A stretch of 64,000 nt of DNA from Rhodoferax potami (GTDB taxonomy: Bacteria > Pseudomonadota > Gammaproteobacteria > Burkholderiales > Burkholderiaceae_C), in contig NZ_JAVBIK010000001.1 in assembly GCF_032193805.1 (NCBI RefSeq), positions 3,369,001-3,433,000 on the forward strand. Reading direction: 5' to 3'. The notes below the pieces were generated by a model, which was given only the letters and a program-made list of their open reading frames with translations, was not told where the DNA came from and searched no databases. Shown here one piece after another: positions 48,183 through 56,081 of the stretch. The position numbers and the translations under genes were made by a program. Every line of letters starts with the position of its first letter. The stretch's first letter is position 1.

Positions 48183-48464
48183 ATGACCAACCCGTCAAGC
48201 TCATCGACCCCCGCAGCCCCCTGGTGGAAGTTCGGCCATGTGTGGCTGGTGGTGTCCGGCCCGCTGATCGTGGTGGTGGCGAGCTTCCTGACTTTCTATC
48301 TGGCCGCCCGCGGTATGGACCCGGTCGTCGATGAAAACTATTACCAGACTGGCCTGGACATTAACAAGACCCTGGCCACCCAACCTGAAAGCCTGGCACC
48401 CGCCATGCAGGCCCGTAACCATGCAGCTACTGGCATCGTGCCAGCCGCTGCGCCTGCCCGTTGA
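48183..48464 (+). CDS. ccoH: FixH-like protein (CcoH)
   Basis: A 93-residue protein with one membrane helix (WLVVSGPLIVVVASFLTFYLA) and the conserved MDPVVDENYYQTGLDIN near the periplasmic start. FixH/CcoH proteins are required for stable cbb3 assembly in other bacteria. This is a short version ending after about 70 conserved residues, without the longer periplasmic domain of Rhizobium FixH. It follows ccoG by 12 bases and precedes a small membrane gene. Confidence 0.88.
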   Translation: MTNPSSSSTPAAPWWKFGHVWLVVSGPLIVVVASFLTFYLAARGMDPVVDENYYQTGLDINKTLATQPESLAPAMQARNHAATGIVPAAAPAR

Positions 48465-48486
48465 GCGGTAGGCAAGGAGCAACGTG

Positions 48487-48723
48487 ATGCCGAGAGCCCC
48501 ATGGATGGCTGTCGTGTGGCCCGCTTTTCTGGCGGCAGGCGTGCTGGAAATCGTGGTGTTCGCATTCATCGATCCCCACGATCTGCATTGGAACGACGCG
48601 GCTTTGCCGCTGTCACGCCAAGGAATTTACACCGTGGCGTTTTTCGTGTTCTGGGGGGTGACGCTGGCTTCTAGCGCGCTCACGGCTTTGCTCGCTATGA
48701 GCGCTGCAGACGTCAACAACTAG
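48487..48723 (+). CDS. Small two-helix membrane protein of the cco operon, function unknown
   Basis: A 78-residue protein with two predicted helices (AVVWPAFLAAGVLEIVVFAFI and YTVAFFVFWGVTLASSALTALL). The AAGGAG site lies 6 bases before ATG 48487; a GTG at 48484 is one codon earlier. Between the helices is a conserved-looking loop, DPHDLHWNDAALPLSRQGIY. It is the last gene of ccoNOQPGH. I do not recognise a named family; its place suggests cbb3 assembly. Confidence 0.75.
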   Translation: MPRAPWMAVVWPAFLAAGVLEIVVFAFIDPHDLHWNDAALPLSRQGIYTVAFFVFWGVTLASSALTALLAMSAADVNN

Positions 48724-48745
48724 CGAGCGTGTTATCGCTCAGTTG
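48717..48745. terminator. Possible hairpin between the cco operon and fnr
   Basis: CAACT and AGTTG enclose GAGCG and CGCTC around a six-base loop, with a three-base bulge, between the stops of two convergent genes. There is no T-run, so it may only be a weak or mRNA-stabilising structure. Confidence 0.35.
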
Positions 48746-49539
48746 CAGACTTTGGGGTTGACGATGTCTTTGAGGGCATCGGTGTTCAGGATGCGCACGT
48801 GCCGTTGCTTGACTTCCACAATTCCGTCGTCCACGAACTTGGAGAAGGTGCGGCTCACGGTTTCGAGTTTCAAGCCCAAGTAACTGCCAATTTCTTCACG
48901 CGTCATCCGCAGCACCAGTTCTGACTGCGAGAAGCCGCGGGCGTGCAGGCGTTGCACCAGGTTCAGCAGAAATGCGGCGAGTCGCTCTTCGGCCCGCATG
49001 CTGCCCAAGAGGAGCATGACGCCATTTTCGCGCACGATTTCGCGGCTCATGATTTTGTGGACATGGCGCTGCAGCGAAGTCACCTCGCGCGACAGCTCTT
49101 CAATCCGGTCGAAGGGCATGACGCAGACCTCTGCGTCTTCCAGAGCCACGGCGTCGCAAGTGTGGTGGTCGTTCACGATGCCATCGAGTCCGACGACCTC
49201 TCCCGCCATTTGAAAACCGGTGACCTGGTCGCGCCCGTCTTCAGAGGCTACGCAGGTTTTGAAGAAACCGGTGCGGATGGCATAGAGGCTGGTGAACTTT
49301 TCACCGTTGCGAAACAGGGTTGCGCCGCGTTTGATTTTGCGGCGGCTTGCGACCACGTCGTCGATTTTGTCGAGTTCGGCGGGGCTCAGGCCCAAGGGCA
49401 TGCACAGCTCGCGCAGGTTGCAGTTGGAGCATGCGACCTTGATGGTGTGGGTATTCAATGCCCCGGCTCCCACCGGCGTGATGGCGATAGAAGCGTGGGC
49501 GTCCTGAGACTTGGCGGTAGGCATTGCGTGTTCGAGCAT
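48739..49539 (-). CDS. fnr: FNR-type oxygen-sensing transcription factor
   Basis: A 266-residue CRP/FNR-family regulator. The N-terminal region has the Fe-S cysteines in CSNCNLRELC, with the fourth in NDHHTCDAV, so it is a true [4Fe-4S] FNR. The cyclic-nucleotide-like domain follows, then the winged helix with recognition helix YLGLKLETVSRTFSKF (E..SR as in FNR). I chose ATG 49539 rather than 49578: an AGGGGAA site precedes it, and the inferred promoter (-10 CATAAT at 49562-49567, FNR box 49590-49603) would start the transcript near 49555, downstream of the longer start. It probably regulates itself. Confidence 0.94.
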   Translation of the reverse strand: MLEHAMPTAKSQDAHASIAITPVGAGALNTHTIKVACSNCNLRELCMPLGLSPAELDKIDDVVASRRKIKRGATLFRNGEKFTSLYAIRTGFFKTCVASEDGRDQVTGFQMAGEVVGLDGIVNDHHTCDAVALEDAEVCVMPFDRIEELSREVTSLQRHVHKIMSREIVRENGVMLLLGSMRAEERLAAFLLNLVQRLHARGFSQSELVLRMTREEIGSYLGLKLETVSRTFSKFVDDGIVEVKQRHVRILNTDALKDIVNPKVCN

Positions 49540-49561
49540 GGTGTTCCCCTGATGCAAGTCA

Positions 49562-49567
49562 ATTATG
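49562..49567 (-). promoter_or_regulatory. -10 element of the fnr promoter (candidate)
   Basis: On the minus strand this reads CATAAT, five of six consensus bases. Its centre is 32 bases from the centre of the FNR box, the spacing of class II FNR-dependent promoters (box at -41.5). Confidence 0.55.
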
Positions 49568-49589
49568 GTCCGGGTCATCCTGAAACTCC

Positions 49590-49603
49590 TTGATGTAAAT
49601 CAA
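49590..49603. promoter_or_regulatory. FNR box shared by fnr and hemN
   Basis: TTGATGTAAATCAA, a perfect consensus site, centre 49596.5. It lies between divergent fnr and hemN. A box at -41.5 would start hemN near 49638, 17 bases before its ATG, and fnr near 49555, 16 bases before ATG 49539. Confidence 0.87.
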
Positions 49604-49654
49604 GGAGCCTGAAGGCTGTTTCGTTCACAGTCTGTGCGCTAGCTTGGAGTATTC

Positions 49655-51055
49655 ATGAACGCAGCCCTTGGTTCCGCACCCATTTCAGAACAACTGTTGA
49701 CCCGCTTTGATGTTTCCGGGCCACGTTACACCTCGTACCCGACCGCCGACCGCTTTGTAGAGGCGTTCAGCGCGGACGATTACTCCCAAGCACTATTGCA
49801 ACGCCGCTCCGGTGCTGCCGCGCTGGCCTTACCTTTGTCTTTGTATGTGCACATTCCGTTTTGCGAATCGCTGTGCTACTACTGCGCCTGCAACAAAATT
49901 ATCACCAAGCACCATGACAAAGCGGCCACGTATTTACGCTATTTGACACGGGAGGTGGAGTTACACACCCGGTTGATGGGTACTGGGCAGTCCGTCAGCC
50001 AGTTGCACCTCGGGGGCGGTAGCCCCACCTTTTTGAGTGACACCGAGCTGCGGGAGCTGATGGCGATGCTGCGCCGCAACTTCAGCTTTGTCGCCGGTGG
50101 TGAGTATTCCATTGAAGTAGATCCCCGGACGGTAGACGCTGCGCGCCTGGATACCCTGGCCGAACTCGGCTTCAACCGCCTGAGCTTCGGGGTGCAGGAT
50201 TTTGACCCTGCGGTGCAAAAGGCCGTACACCGGGTGCAACCTGCCGATCAGGTGTTTGCCTTGGTAGAGGCGGCACGCGCACGCGGGTTTGAGTCCATCA
50301 ATGTGGACCTGATTTACGGCTTGCCCCGCCAGAGCCCCGAGTCGTTTGACCGCACATTGGCTCAGGTGAACGCTTTGCGGCCGGACCGTATCGCGCTATA
50401 TGCCTACGCCCATTTGCCTGAGCGCTTCAAGCCTCAGCGCCGTATTGCGACTGTGGAGTTGCCGGGTGCTGCTTCCAAGGTCTCCATGTTGGCGCATTCC
50501 TTGGCGTCTTTCATGGGGGCGGGCTATGTGTATGTGGGCATGGATCACTTTGCACTGCCGGACGATTCGTTGGCAGTGGCGAAGCGGCAAGGGCGCCTGC
50601 ACCGCAACTTCCAAGGCTACAGCACCCAGCCCGACTGCGACTTGATCGCTTTGGGCGTGTCTGCCATCGGCCGCATCGGCGCTACCTACAGCCAGAACGC
50701 TAAAACGCTGGAAGAGTATTACGACTACCTGGACCAAGGCCGTTTTCCCATCGTGCGGGGAATGGCGGTTACGCGGGACGATCTGGTTCGTCGCGCAGTG
50801 ATCATGGCGCTGATGTGCCAAGGCAATTTGCAGTTTGAGTCGATCAATCTTGCCTATTTGCTGGACTTCAAGAGCTACTTTGCCGCCGAGCTCGAAACCT
50901 TGCGGGGGCTGGAAGAGCAGGGACTGGTGTCCTTGGACGACACGGGAATTCAAGTCACCAGCCAGGGCTGGTTTTTTGTGCGGGCCGTGGCCATGGTGTT
51001 TGACCGTTATCTCCAGACGGACCGCACCCGTGCCCGCTTCTCCAAAATCATTTGA
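49655..51055 (+). CDS. hemN: Oxygen-independent coproporphyrinogen III oxidase
   Basis: A radical-SAM enzyme of haem synthesis that works without O2, 466 residues. The cluster motif is VHIPFCESLCYYCACNK, followed by HLGGGSPTFLSDTEL and the FGVQDFDPAVQKAVHR stretch, all matching HemN rather than the HemW homologues. The C-terminal YLQTDRTRARFSKII is typical. A GGAG lies 6 bases before the ATG. FNR control fits with low-oxygen use. The next gene starts 9 bases later. Confidence 0.96.
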   Translation: MNAALGSAPISEQLLTRFDVSGPRYTSYPTADRFVEAFSADDYSQALLQRRSGAAALALPLSLYVHIPFCESLCYYCACNKIITKHHDKAATYLRYLTREVELHTRLMGTGQSVSQLHLGGGSPTFLSDTELRELMAMLRRNFSFVAGGEYSIEVDPRTVDAARLDTLAELGFNRLSFGVQDFDPAVQKAVHRVQPADQVFALVEAARARGFESINVDLIYGLPRQSPESFDRTLAQVNALRPDRIALYAYAHLPERFKPQRRIATVELPGAASKVSMLAHSLASFMGAGYVYVGMDHFALPDDSLAVAKRQGRLHRNFQGYSTQPDCDLIALGVSAIGRIGATYSQNAKTLEEYYDYLDQGRFPIVRGMAVTRDDLVRRAVIMALMCQGNLQFESINLAYLLDFKSYFAAELETLRGLEEQGLVSLDDTGIQVTSQGWFFVRAVAMVFDRYLQTDRTRARFSKII

Positions 51056-51064
51056 CGCGTCCGG

Positions 51065-51748
51065 ATGCAATCTTCTTTGGCAGTGACAGCATTGCTCATG
51101 GGCTTGGTGGGTGGGCCTCACTGCATTGCTATGTGCGGTGCGGCGTGCGCCGGCATCGGGCAGGCAGCTGGACCCCGGCGGACACCGGCCATGTTGAGCT
51201 TCCAGGCGGGCAGGGTCATTGGCTATGCCGCACTCGGTGCCTTGGCCGCAGCATCGGTGCAGGGTTTGGGTTGGCTCACCGTGCAGTCTGCTGCGCTCCG
51301 GCCAGTGTGGTCTTTGCTTCATGTGGCCGCCACTGTATTGGGGTTGGTGCTTTTGTTTTCTGGGCGTCAGCCCCTGTGGTTGCAGGCAGGGGCGCGTAGC
51401 GTCTGGGCCAGGGTGCGCAAAGTCGGGGCAGGGGGCGTGTTGGCCGCTCCCCTGGGGTTGGGGGTGGTGTGGTCCCTGTTGCCTTGCGGCTTGCTGTATT
51501 CGGCGTTGCTGCTGGCATCCCTGTCGGGCGAGCCCTTGTCCGGTGCAGCAACCATGGCACTTTTCGCCCTGGGCACCTCGCTGACCATGATGGCGGGGCC
51601 GTGGTTGTGGCTGCGCTTGGGTTTGTCCCGCATGGGCGATGGAACGTGGGGTATCCGCCTGGCCGGCGCGGCCTTGGCAGTAGCCTCAGGGTGGGCTTTG
51701 TGGATGGGATTGGTGCACAATAAAGCTCCGTGGTGCGCCACCGGCTAG
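51065..51748 (+). CDS. SafE/TauE-like membrane protein
   Basis: A 227-residue membrane protein with about six helices. Start LLMGLVGGPHCIAMCGAACAG is the signature of the urease/cytochrome biogenesis (CcdA/SafE-like) branch found beside cbb3 oxidase genes, which has a His and Cys pair suited to metal binding. Conserved FQAGRVIGYAALGALA and LPCGLLYSALLLASLSG, with another possible metal Cys, support the family. It probably acts in copper or cytochrome c handling, but the transported substrate is unproven. It is 9 bases after hemN. Confidence 0.88.
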   Translation: MQSSLAVTALLMGLVGGPHCIAMCGAACAGIGQAAGPRRTPAMLSFQAGRVIGYAALGALAAASVQGLGWLTVQSAALRPVWSLLHVAATVLGLVLLFSGRQPLWLQAGARSVWARVRKVGAGGVLAAPLGLGVVWSLLPCGLLYSALLLASLSGEPLSGAATMALFALGTSLTMMAGPWLWLRLGLSRMGDGTWGIRLAGAALAVASGWALWMGLVHNKAPWCATG

Positions 51749-51811
51749 CCCTGAACAACCCCGTTTTCAGGCGGCCTACTGCTTACGCAGACCCAACGAA
51801 AGTCCGCCTGC

Positions 51812-52891
51812 ATGCTAGACCCCTCCCACTCGGAAGAGAAGCTTCGGATCGAAGACCTGCGCAGCTTCAAGATTCTGGATACCCCTGCTGAGCAGGCCTA
51901 TGACGATGTGGTCAAGCTGGCCTCTTACATTTGCGACACGCCGATCGCCCTGATCTCCCTAATTGATGAAGACCGCCAGTGGTTCAAGGCCCGTGTGGGC
52001 CTGAATGCGATGGAAACGCCGCGAGGTCAGGCCTTTTGTGCCCACGCCATTCTGGATCCGGACCGGGTGATGGAGGTGCCAGACACCCAGCAGGACGCGC
52101 GCTTTGTAGACAACCCACTGGTGACTGGCGACCCGGGTATCCGGTTTTATGCCGGCGCGCCGCTGCTCACCCCTTCGGGTGCAGCACTCGGCACGGTATG
52201 CGTGATCGACAGGGTGCCCCGCAAATTGACCGAGCGCCAGTCAGAGGCCTTGCAGGCCCTCTCCCGCCAGGTGGTGCAGTTGTTGGCGTTACGCCGCGTG
52301 AATGCCGAGCTGGAGCTAGTGACCAAGGCGCAGACATTGCGCCACCAGCAACTGGAGAACCAGCAGCGTCGCATTGAAGAGCTCAACCATGACCTGCAGG
52401 AGCAGACCCTGACGGATCCCTTGACGGCTTTGAAAAACCGCCGCGCTTTTGATACCTTGTTGTCCCATGAGTTTGCGCGCTCCCTGCGCTCCAAATCGCC
52501 GCTGTGCCTGTTGATGGTGGATGCAGACCATTTCAAAGCCTACAACGATGCCTTTGGCCATGTGGCGGGCGATCAGGCCTTGATGTTCATCGCACTGGCA
52601 ATCAAAAGCCAGGCGCGCGCTTATGACCACGTGGCACGCTATGGTGGCGAGGAGTTTTGCGTCATCCTGCCCGATACCCAGCTGAACGAAGCGCTGGTGG
52701 TGGCCGAACGCATCCGGGATTCGATCAAGTCCATCCACGGCCTGCGCAGGCCCATGTCTGCCAGCATTGGTGTGGCGTATTCCGAAGGCATCAGCAGCCC
52801 CAAGCGGTTGGTGGAGCTGGCGGACCGCGCCATGTACCTGGCCAAGCAGGGCGGGCGTGACCGGGTAGAGATTTTTCTGCCTCCGACCTGA
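51812..52891 (+). CDS. GAF-domain diguanylate cyclase
   Basis: A 359-residue c-di-GMP synthase. The GAF sensor (about 20-165) has ICDTPIALISLIDEDRQWFKAR and the FCAHAILDPDRVMEVPDT segment. A coiled coil (about 165-200) joins it to the GGDEF domain: DPLTALKNRRAFD at its start and active site RYGGEEFCVILP. The inhibitory I-site RxxD (RAYD) lies five residues before GGEEF, so product feedback is expected. No EAL domain. No operon partners: 40 bases to dusA. Confidence 0.94.
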   Translation: MLDPSHSEEKLRIEDLRSFKILDTPAEQAYDDVVKLASYICDTPIALISLIDEDRQWFKARVGLNAMETPRGQAFCAHAILDPDRVMEVPDTQQDARFVDNPLVTGDPGIRFYAGAPLLTPSGAALGTVCVIDRVPRKLTERQSEALQALSRQVVQLLALRRVNAELELVTKAQTLRHQQLENQQRRIEELNHDLQEQTLTDPLTALKNRRAFDTLLSHEFARSLRSKSPLCLLMVDADHFKAYNDAFGHVAGDQALMFIALAIKSQARAYDHVARYGGEEFCVILPDTQLNEALVVAERIRDSIKSIHGLRRPMSASIGVAYSEGISSPKRLVELADRAMYLAKQGGRDRVEIFLPPT

Positions 52892-52931
52892 GCCCGCGGC
52901 AGGGTGGGCGCGAGGCTGGGATAATCCGGCC

Positions 52932-53951
52932 ATGCCCGCTTTAGAAAACAAGTCTGCTGTGCCGGACTCCCTGTGGCGCCTGTCCGTGGCGCCGATGATG
53001 GACTGGACTGATAGACATTGCCGCTATTTCCACCGCCTATTGAGCCGCCATGCGCTGCTGTACACCGAGATGGTGACCACGGGTGCGCTCATCCATGGGG
53101 ATGTGCCGCGCCATTTGCGCTTTAACGCCGAAGAACACCCCGTCGCCTTGCAGCTGGGCGGGAGCGAGCCTGCTGATCTGGCGCGTGCTGCCAAGTTGGG
53201 CCAGGAGTGGGGTTATGACGAGATCAACATCAACTGCGGCTGCCCGTCCGAGCGGGTGCAGCGCGGCGCATTTGGCGCCTGCCTGATGAACGAAGCCCCG
53301 CTAGTGGCGGACTGCGTGAAGGCGATGGTGGATGCGGTGGATGTGCCGGTGACCGTGAAGCACCGCATCGGGATTGACAAGGAAGAAAGCTACGGCTTTG
53401 TCCGCGACTTTGTGGGTACCGTGGCCGATGCCGGTTGCACCGTGTTCATTGCCCACGCGCGCAACGCGTGGCTCAAAGGCCTGAGCCCCAAAGAGAACCG
53501 CGAAATACCGCCCCTGCGCTACGAGCTGGTGTACCAGCTCAAAAAAGACTTTCCGCACCTCACCATTGCCATCAATGGCGGCATTACCAAAACAGCCCAA
53601 GTGGCGGGACATCTGGAGCACGTAGACGGCGTGATGCTGGGGCGCGAGGCGTACCACAACCCCTGGTGGTTGGCCGAATGGGACAGCGCGTTTTACGGCG
53701 CCCCCGAGCGGGACATTACCCGCGAGATGGTGGAAGCGCAGATGGTGGACTACATGGAGCGTGAGGCCGCGCAACACGGTACCCACTGGTACAGCATTGC
53801 GCGCCACATGCTGGGTTTGCGCCACGGCTTGCCCGGTGCCCGGCGCTGGCGGCAGGTGTGGACCGATCACCGCCTCAAGCACCTTGGCGCCCGCGAGGTG
53901 ATGGCCCTTGCTCATCTACCAGAGTCAAATAGGGCTCCAGCGCCCGTATAG
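52932..53951 (+). CDS. dusA: tRNA-dihydrouridine(20/20a) synthase DusA
   Basis: A flavin-dependent tRNA-modifying enzyme of 339 residues that reduces U20/U20a in the D-loop. Motifs are SVAPMMDWTDRHCRYFHRLL, the catalytic-Cys segment NINCGCPSERVQRGAFGACLM, and GRDVPVTVKHRIG-like VPVTVKHRIGID, with FIAHARNAWLKGLSPKENR. The last eight residues (SNRAPAPV) are encoded by a copy of the dispersed repeat, which also supplies the stop, so the original C-terminus was replaced or extended. Confidence 0.95.
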   Translation: MPALENKSAVPDSLWRLSVAPMMDWTDRHCRYFHRLLSRHALLYTEMVTTGALIHGDVPRHLRFNAEEHPVALQLGGSEPADLARAAKLGQEWGYDEININCGCPSERVQRGAFGACLMNEAPLVADCVKAMVDAVDVPVTVKHRIGIDKEESYGFVRDFVGTVADAGCTVFIAHARNAWLKGLSPKENREIPPLRYELVYQLKKDFPHLTIAINGGITKTAQVAGHLEHVDGVMLGREAYHNPWWLAEWDSAFYGAPERDITREMVEAQMVDYMEREAAQHGTHWYSIARHMLGLRHGLPGARRWRQVWTDHRLKHLGAREVMALAHLPESNRAPAPV

Positions 53952-53980
53952 CCTGCGGGAGGTGCTACTAATTCAGTAGC
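53925..53980 (+). repeat. Dispersed repeat copy at the 3' ends of dusA and the stress-protein gene
   Basis: This copy, TCAAATAGGGCTCCAGCGCC then CGTATAG, TGCGGGAGGTGCTAC and TTCAGTAGCG, is one of the fullest of the set. It contains both the dusA stop (53949-53951) and the stop of the convergent gene (53968-53970), so both proteins end in repeat-derived residues. Confidence 0.7.
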
Positions 53981-54489
53981 GTTTCAGCGACTTCTGTGGG
54001 TTGGGTGCCGGCCAGGATGGACTTGGCCCGCGCCACTTCGTCGTCACTGCCGTGCACCATCAGCACGTATTTGTCGGCCTTGAGGGCGGTCTCGTACACG
54101 ATGACTTGGTCCTTGGGAACACCCAGCTGGCTCAAGGCGGCGCCTACTGCCGAGAGGCCCCCAACCAACACCGCGCCTTCGAGCGCGCTGATGACGACCG
54201 ACACAATCGGCCCTGCCATGGCGATCATGCCCAAGGGCGGCAGCATGAAGACGGCAGGTGCCATCAAAATGCCCCACATGCTGCCCCAGAAGGCGCCGGT
54301 GCTGCCCCAGGCGCGGATCTTGTCGCCGGTGCTGTAGAAGCCCACCGGGTGCTCTTCGCTGTGGTAGCCCTTGCCGATGAGCGAGAGTTTTCTCACATCA
54401 AAGCCGAACTTCTTGAGCGTTTGAATAGCGGTCTCTGCCTCCTCGTGGGAGTTGCAGATGGACACTGAAGCGTTGGTATGGGCTTGCAT
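53968..54489 (-). CDS. YflT/DUF1269-like membrane-associated stress protein
   Basis: A 173-residue protein. The N-terminal part VSICNSHEEAETAIQTLKKFGFDV resembles heat-induced stress protein YflT; the middle has Gly/Ala-rich hydrophobic segments (GPIVSVVISALEGAVLVGGLSA) like DUF1269 proteins. The end LKADKYVLMVHGSDDEVARAKSIL is the family's typical strand-helix. Function unknown, with a general-stress role suggested by relatives. Start ATG 54489. It lies 9 bases after the BON gene. Confidence 0.8.
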   Translation of the reverse strand: MQAHTNASVSICNSHEEAETAIQTLKKFGFDVRKLSLIGKGYHSEEHPVGFYSTGDKIRAWGSTGAFWGSMWGILMAPAVFMLPPLGMIAMAGPIVSVVISALEGAVLVGGLSAVGAALSQLGVPKDQVIVYETALKADKYVLMVHGSDDEVARAKSILAGTQPTEVAETLLN

Positions 54490-54498
54490 GTGCTGCCC

Positions 54499-55152
54499 TC
54501 AGAAGGTCATGGTCATTTTGTCGACCACGCTAGTCACACCGGGCGTGCTCCAGGCGGCTTCTTTGGCGGTGTCCCGCTCGGTCCAGTTGCTGACATTGCC
54601 AGTCAGGGTGAGGGTGCTGCCGTCAATGTCGATGTTGATCTTGCCGGCGTCCGTGTGGGCGCGGCGCACCAAGGCGGCTTCGATGTCGGCTTTGGCCGCG
54701 CTGAGCTTGGTGCCGGGCTGCAAAATGATCTGGTTGGACACCCCATTCACGCCCATCAGGTAGCGCACAGCTACAGCGGCAGCCAGTTTCTGGAACTGCC
54801 ATTCGGTTTGGCCTGTCAGGGTGATCCAGCCTTTTTCAACGGTGACGTTCACCTTGTTGCCCAGTGGGGTGGACATCCATTGCAGCGCGTTTTTGGCGGA
54901 GTTGGCAATGTCGCTGTCGTTGCGGATGCCACTGGAGGCCAGCTTTACATCGATTTCAACGGCCAAGGCGCGCACGCCTACTACGCGGCGCGCGGCTTTT
55001 TCGGCGTGGTATTTCTCTTGGTAAGTCATCACATGGCCGGCCAGAGTGACGACGCCATCTTTGGCTTCCACGCCGATGTTCTCAGCGTGGACCGAGGGTT
55101 CCCAGTGGAGTTCAGCCAGCACGTCTTGTTGGAGTTGGAGATCGGTTTTCAT
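54499..55152 (-). CDS. BON-domain protein (three BON repeats)
   Basis: A 217-residue protein made of three BON repeats (about 3-68, 78-144, 150-217), each with the pattern GxVTLxGxV (GVVTLAGHVMTYQEK, GWITLTGQTEWQFQ, STLTLTGNVSNWTERD). BON domains bind membranes or hydrophobic ligands; OsmY-type relatives are osmotic-stress proteins. No signal peptide is visible, so location is unclear (relatives are periplasmic). It is followed by the YflT-like gene on the same strand, 9 bases later. Confidence 0.9.
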   Translation of the reverse strand: MKTDLQLQQDVLAELHWEPSVHAENIGVEAKDGVVTLAGHVMTYQEKYHAEKAARRVVGVRALAVEIDVKLASSGIRNDSDIANSAKNALQWMSTPLGNKVNVTVEKGWITLTGQTEWQFQKLAAAVAVRYLMGVNGVSNQIILQPGTKLSAAKADIEAALVRRAHTDAGKINIDIDGSTLTLTGNVSNWTERDTAKEAAWSTPGVTSVVDKMTMTF

Positions 55153-55194
55153 GGGTTTCCTTGGGTGGTTGGAGGAGGGGGCAAGGTCAGGGGG

Positions 55195-55830
55195 TTAGTA
55201 GTGGTAGCGCAGGCCGAGCTTGGTGGCGCTGATGCGGTCGGTGCTGCCGCCGGGGAACTTCATGGTGTGCTCCTCGTACATCAACACGCCGGACCATTGG
55301 GCTGCCAACTGCAGCTCCACGCCCAGGCCATAGCTCCAGCCAAAATCACGTTCGCTGCCGGATTGCACGCCGGACGTAGGCGCGCTGCTGACATCGGTGC
55401 GGCCGTAGGTGGTACCCACCTTGCCCAGTAGGTTCCAGGAGGGGTTGAGCGGCATGCGGCCGATCAGGTTCAGGTTGATGCCATCCGCGGTGGTGCGGCC
55501 GCCGGCACGGTTGACCGAGCCGAAGTCGGTGTAACCCACCTCCAAACCCCAGTTGGGGCTGAACACATAGTTGCCCATGCTGACGCTGTAGGCGGTGGCC
55601 CGTTGGTCATTGTCGAAAATGCCGAATCCGTTGCTGGGTTTGGAATAGTCGGATGAGCCGACACTGATGTCGATATAGCCCGGGCTGTAGGCGTTGCCGC
55701 GGGCGGGTGACATCTGGGCGGCGGCGGGCGCCATGGCAAACGGCGCGGCAAGACACAAGGCCAGTCCTGCCAACGTGGCGCCTCGAGCGCGCGGGGTGTG
55801 GCGGGGGGCGGGGATACGGGGTGTGTGCAT
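55195..55830 (-). CDS. Outer-membrane beta-barrel protein
   Basis: A 211-residue predicted porin-like barrel of eight strands. The N-terminal part is a signal peptide with an arginine-rich start (RHTPRARGATLAGLALCLAAP, cut after AAA-Q near residue 39). Alternating strands with aromatic ends follow (GYIDISVGSSDYSK, WGLEVGYTDFGSV, WSYGLGVELQLAAQWSGVLMYEEH), and the protein ends in RYHY, with the C-terminal aromatic that guides outer-membrane insertion. Related to OmpA/OmpW-like acid-resistance families, but not assignable. Confidence 0.82.
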   Translation of the reverse strand: MHTPRIPAPRHTPRARGATLAGLALCLAAPFAMAPAAAQMSPARGNAYSPGYIDISVGSSDYSKPSNGFGIFDNDQRATAYSVSMGNYVFSPNWGLEVGYTDFGSVNRAGGRTTADGINLNLIGRMPLNPSWNLLGKVGTTYGRTDVSSAPTSGVQSGSERDFGWSYGLGVELQLAAQWSGVLMYEEHTMKFPGGSTDRISATKLGLRYHY

Positions 55831-56019
55831 AGTGAGCAGCCTTTAAAGAGAAAAGAACCGGATCACTCCGGGAGACAACCTCACTGTGGGCGACTTAAGC
55901 GCCGCCATCTGTGCGCAAGCGCGCCTAGGCAGCACGGATCTGATAAATCGACACACCCGTGACAGACGGCTGCCAACAGGTGCGGCACTATGTACTTTGT
56001 AGTTGGCGATTTTTAAGCC

Positions 56020-56068
56020 AAATTGGCATGTAGCGCAGGCAGAATATGCGCGAGTAGCTATTAAAAAA
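56020..56068 (+). repeat. Dispersed repeat copy in the leader of the thioesterase gene
   Basis: It contains AAATTGGCATGTAGCGC, GCAGAATATGCGC and GCGAGTAGCTATTAAAAAA. The blocks match the copies at 32647 and 40288. Its end abuts the GGAGC ribosome site at 56069, so the repeat may influence translation start of the thioesterase. Confidence 0.65.
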
Positions 56069-56081
56069 GGAGCAAATTCCC

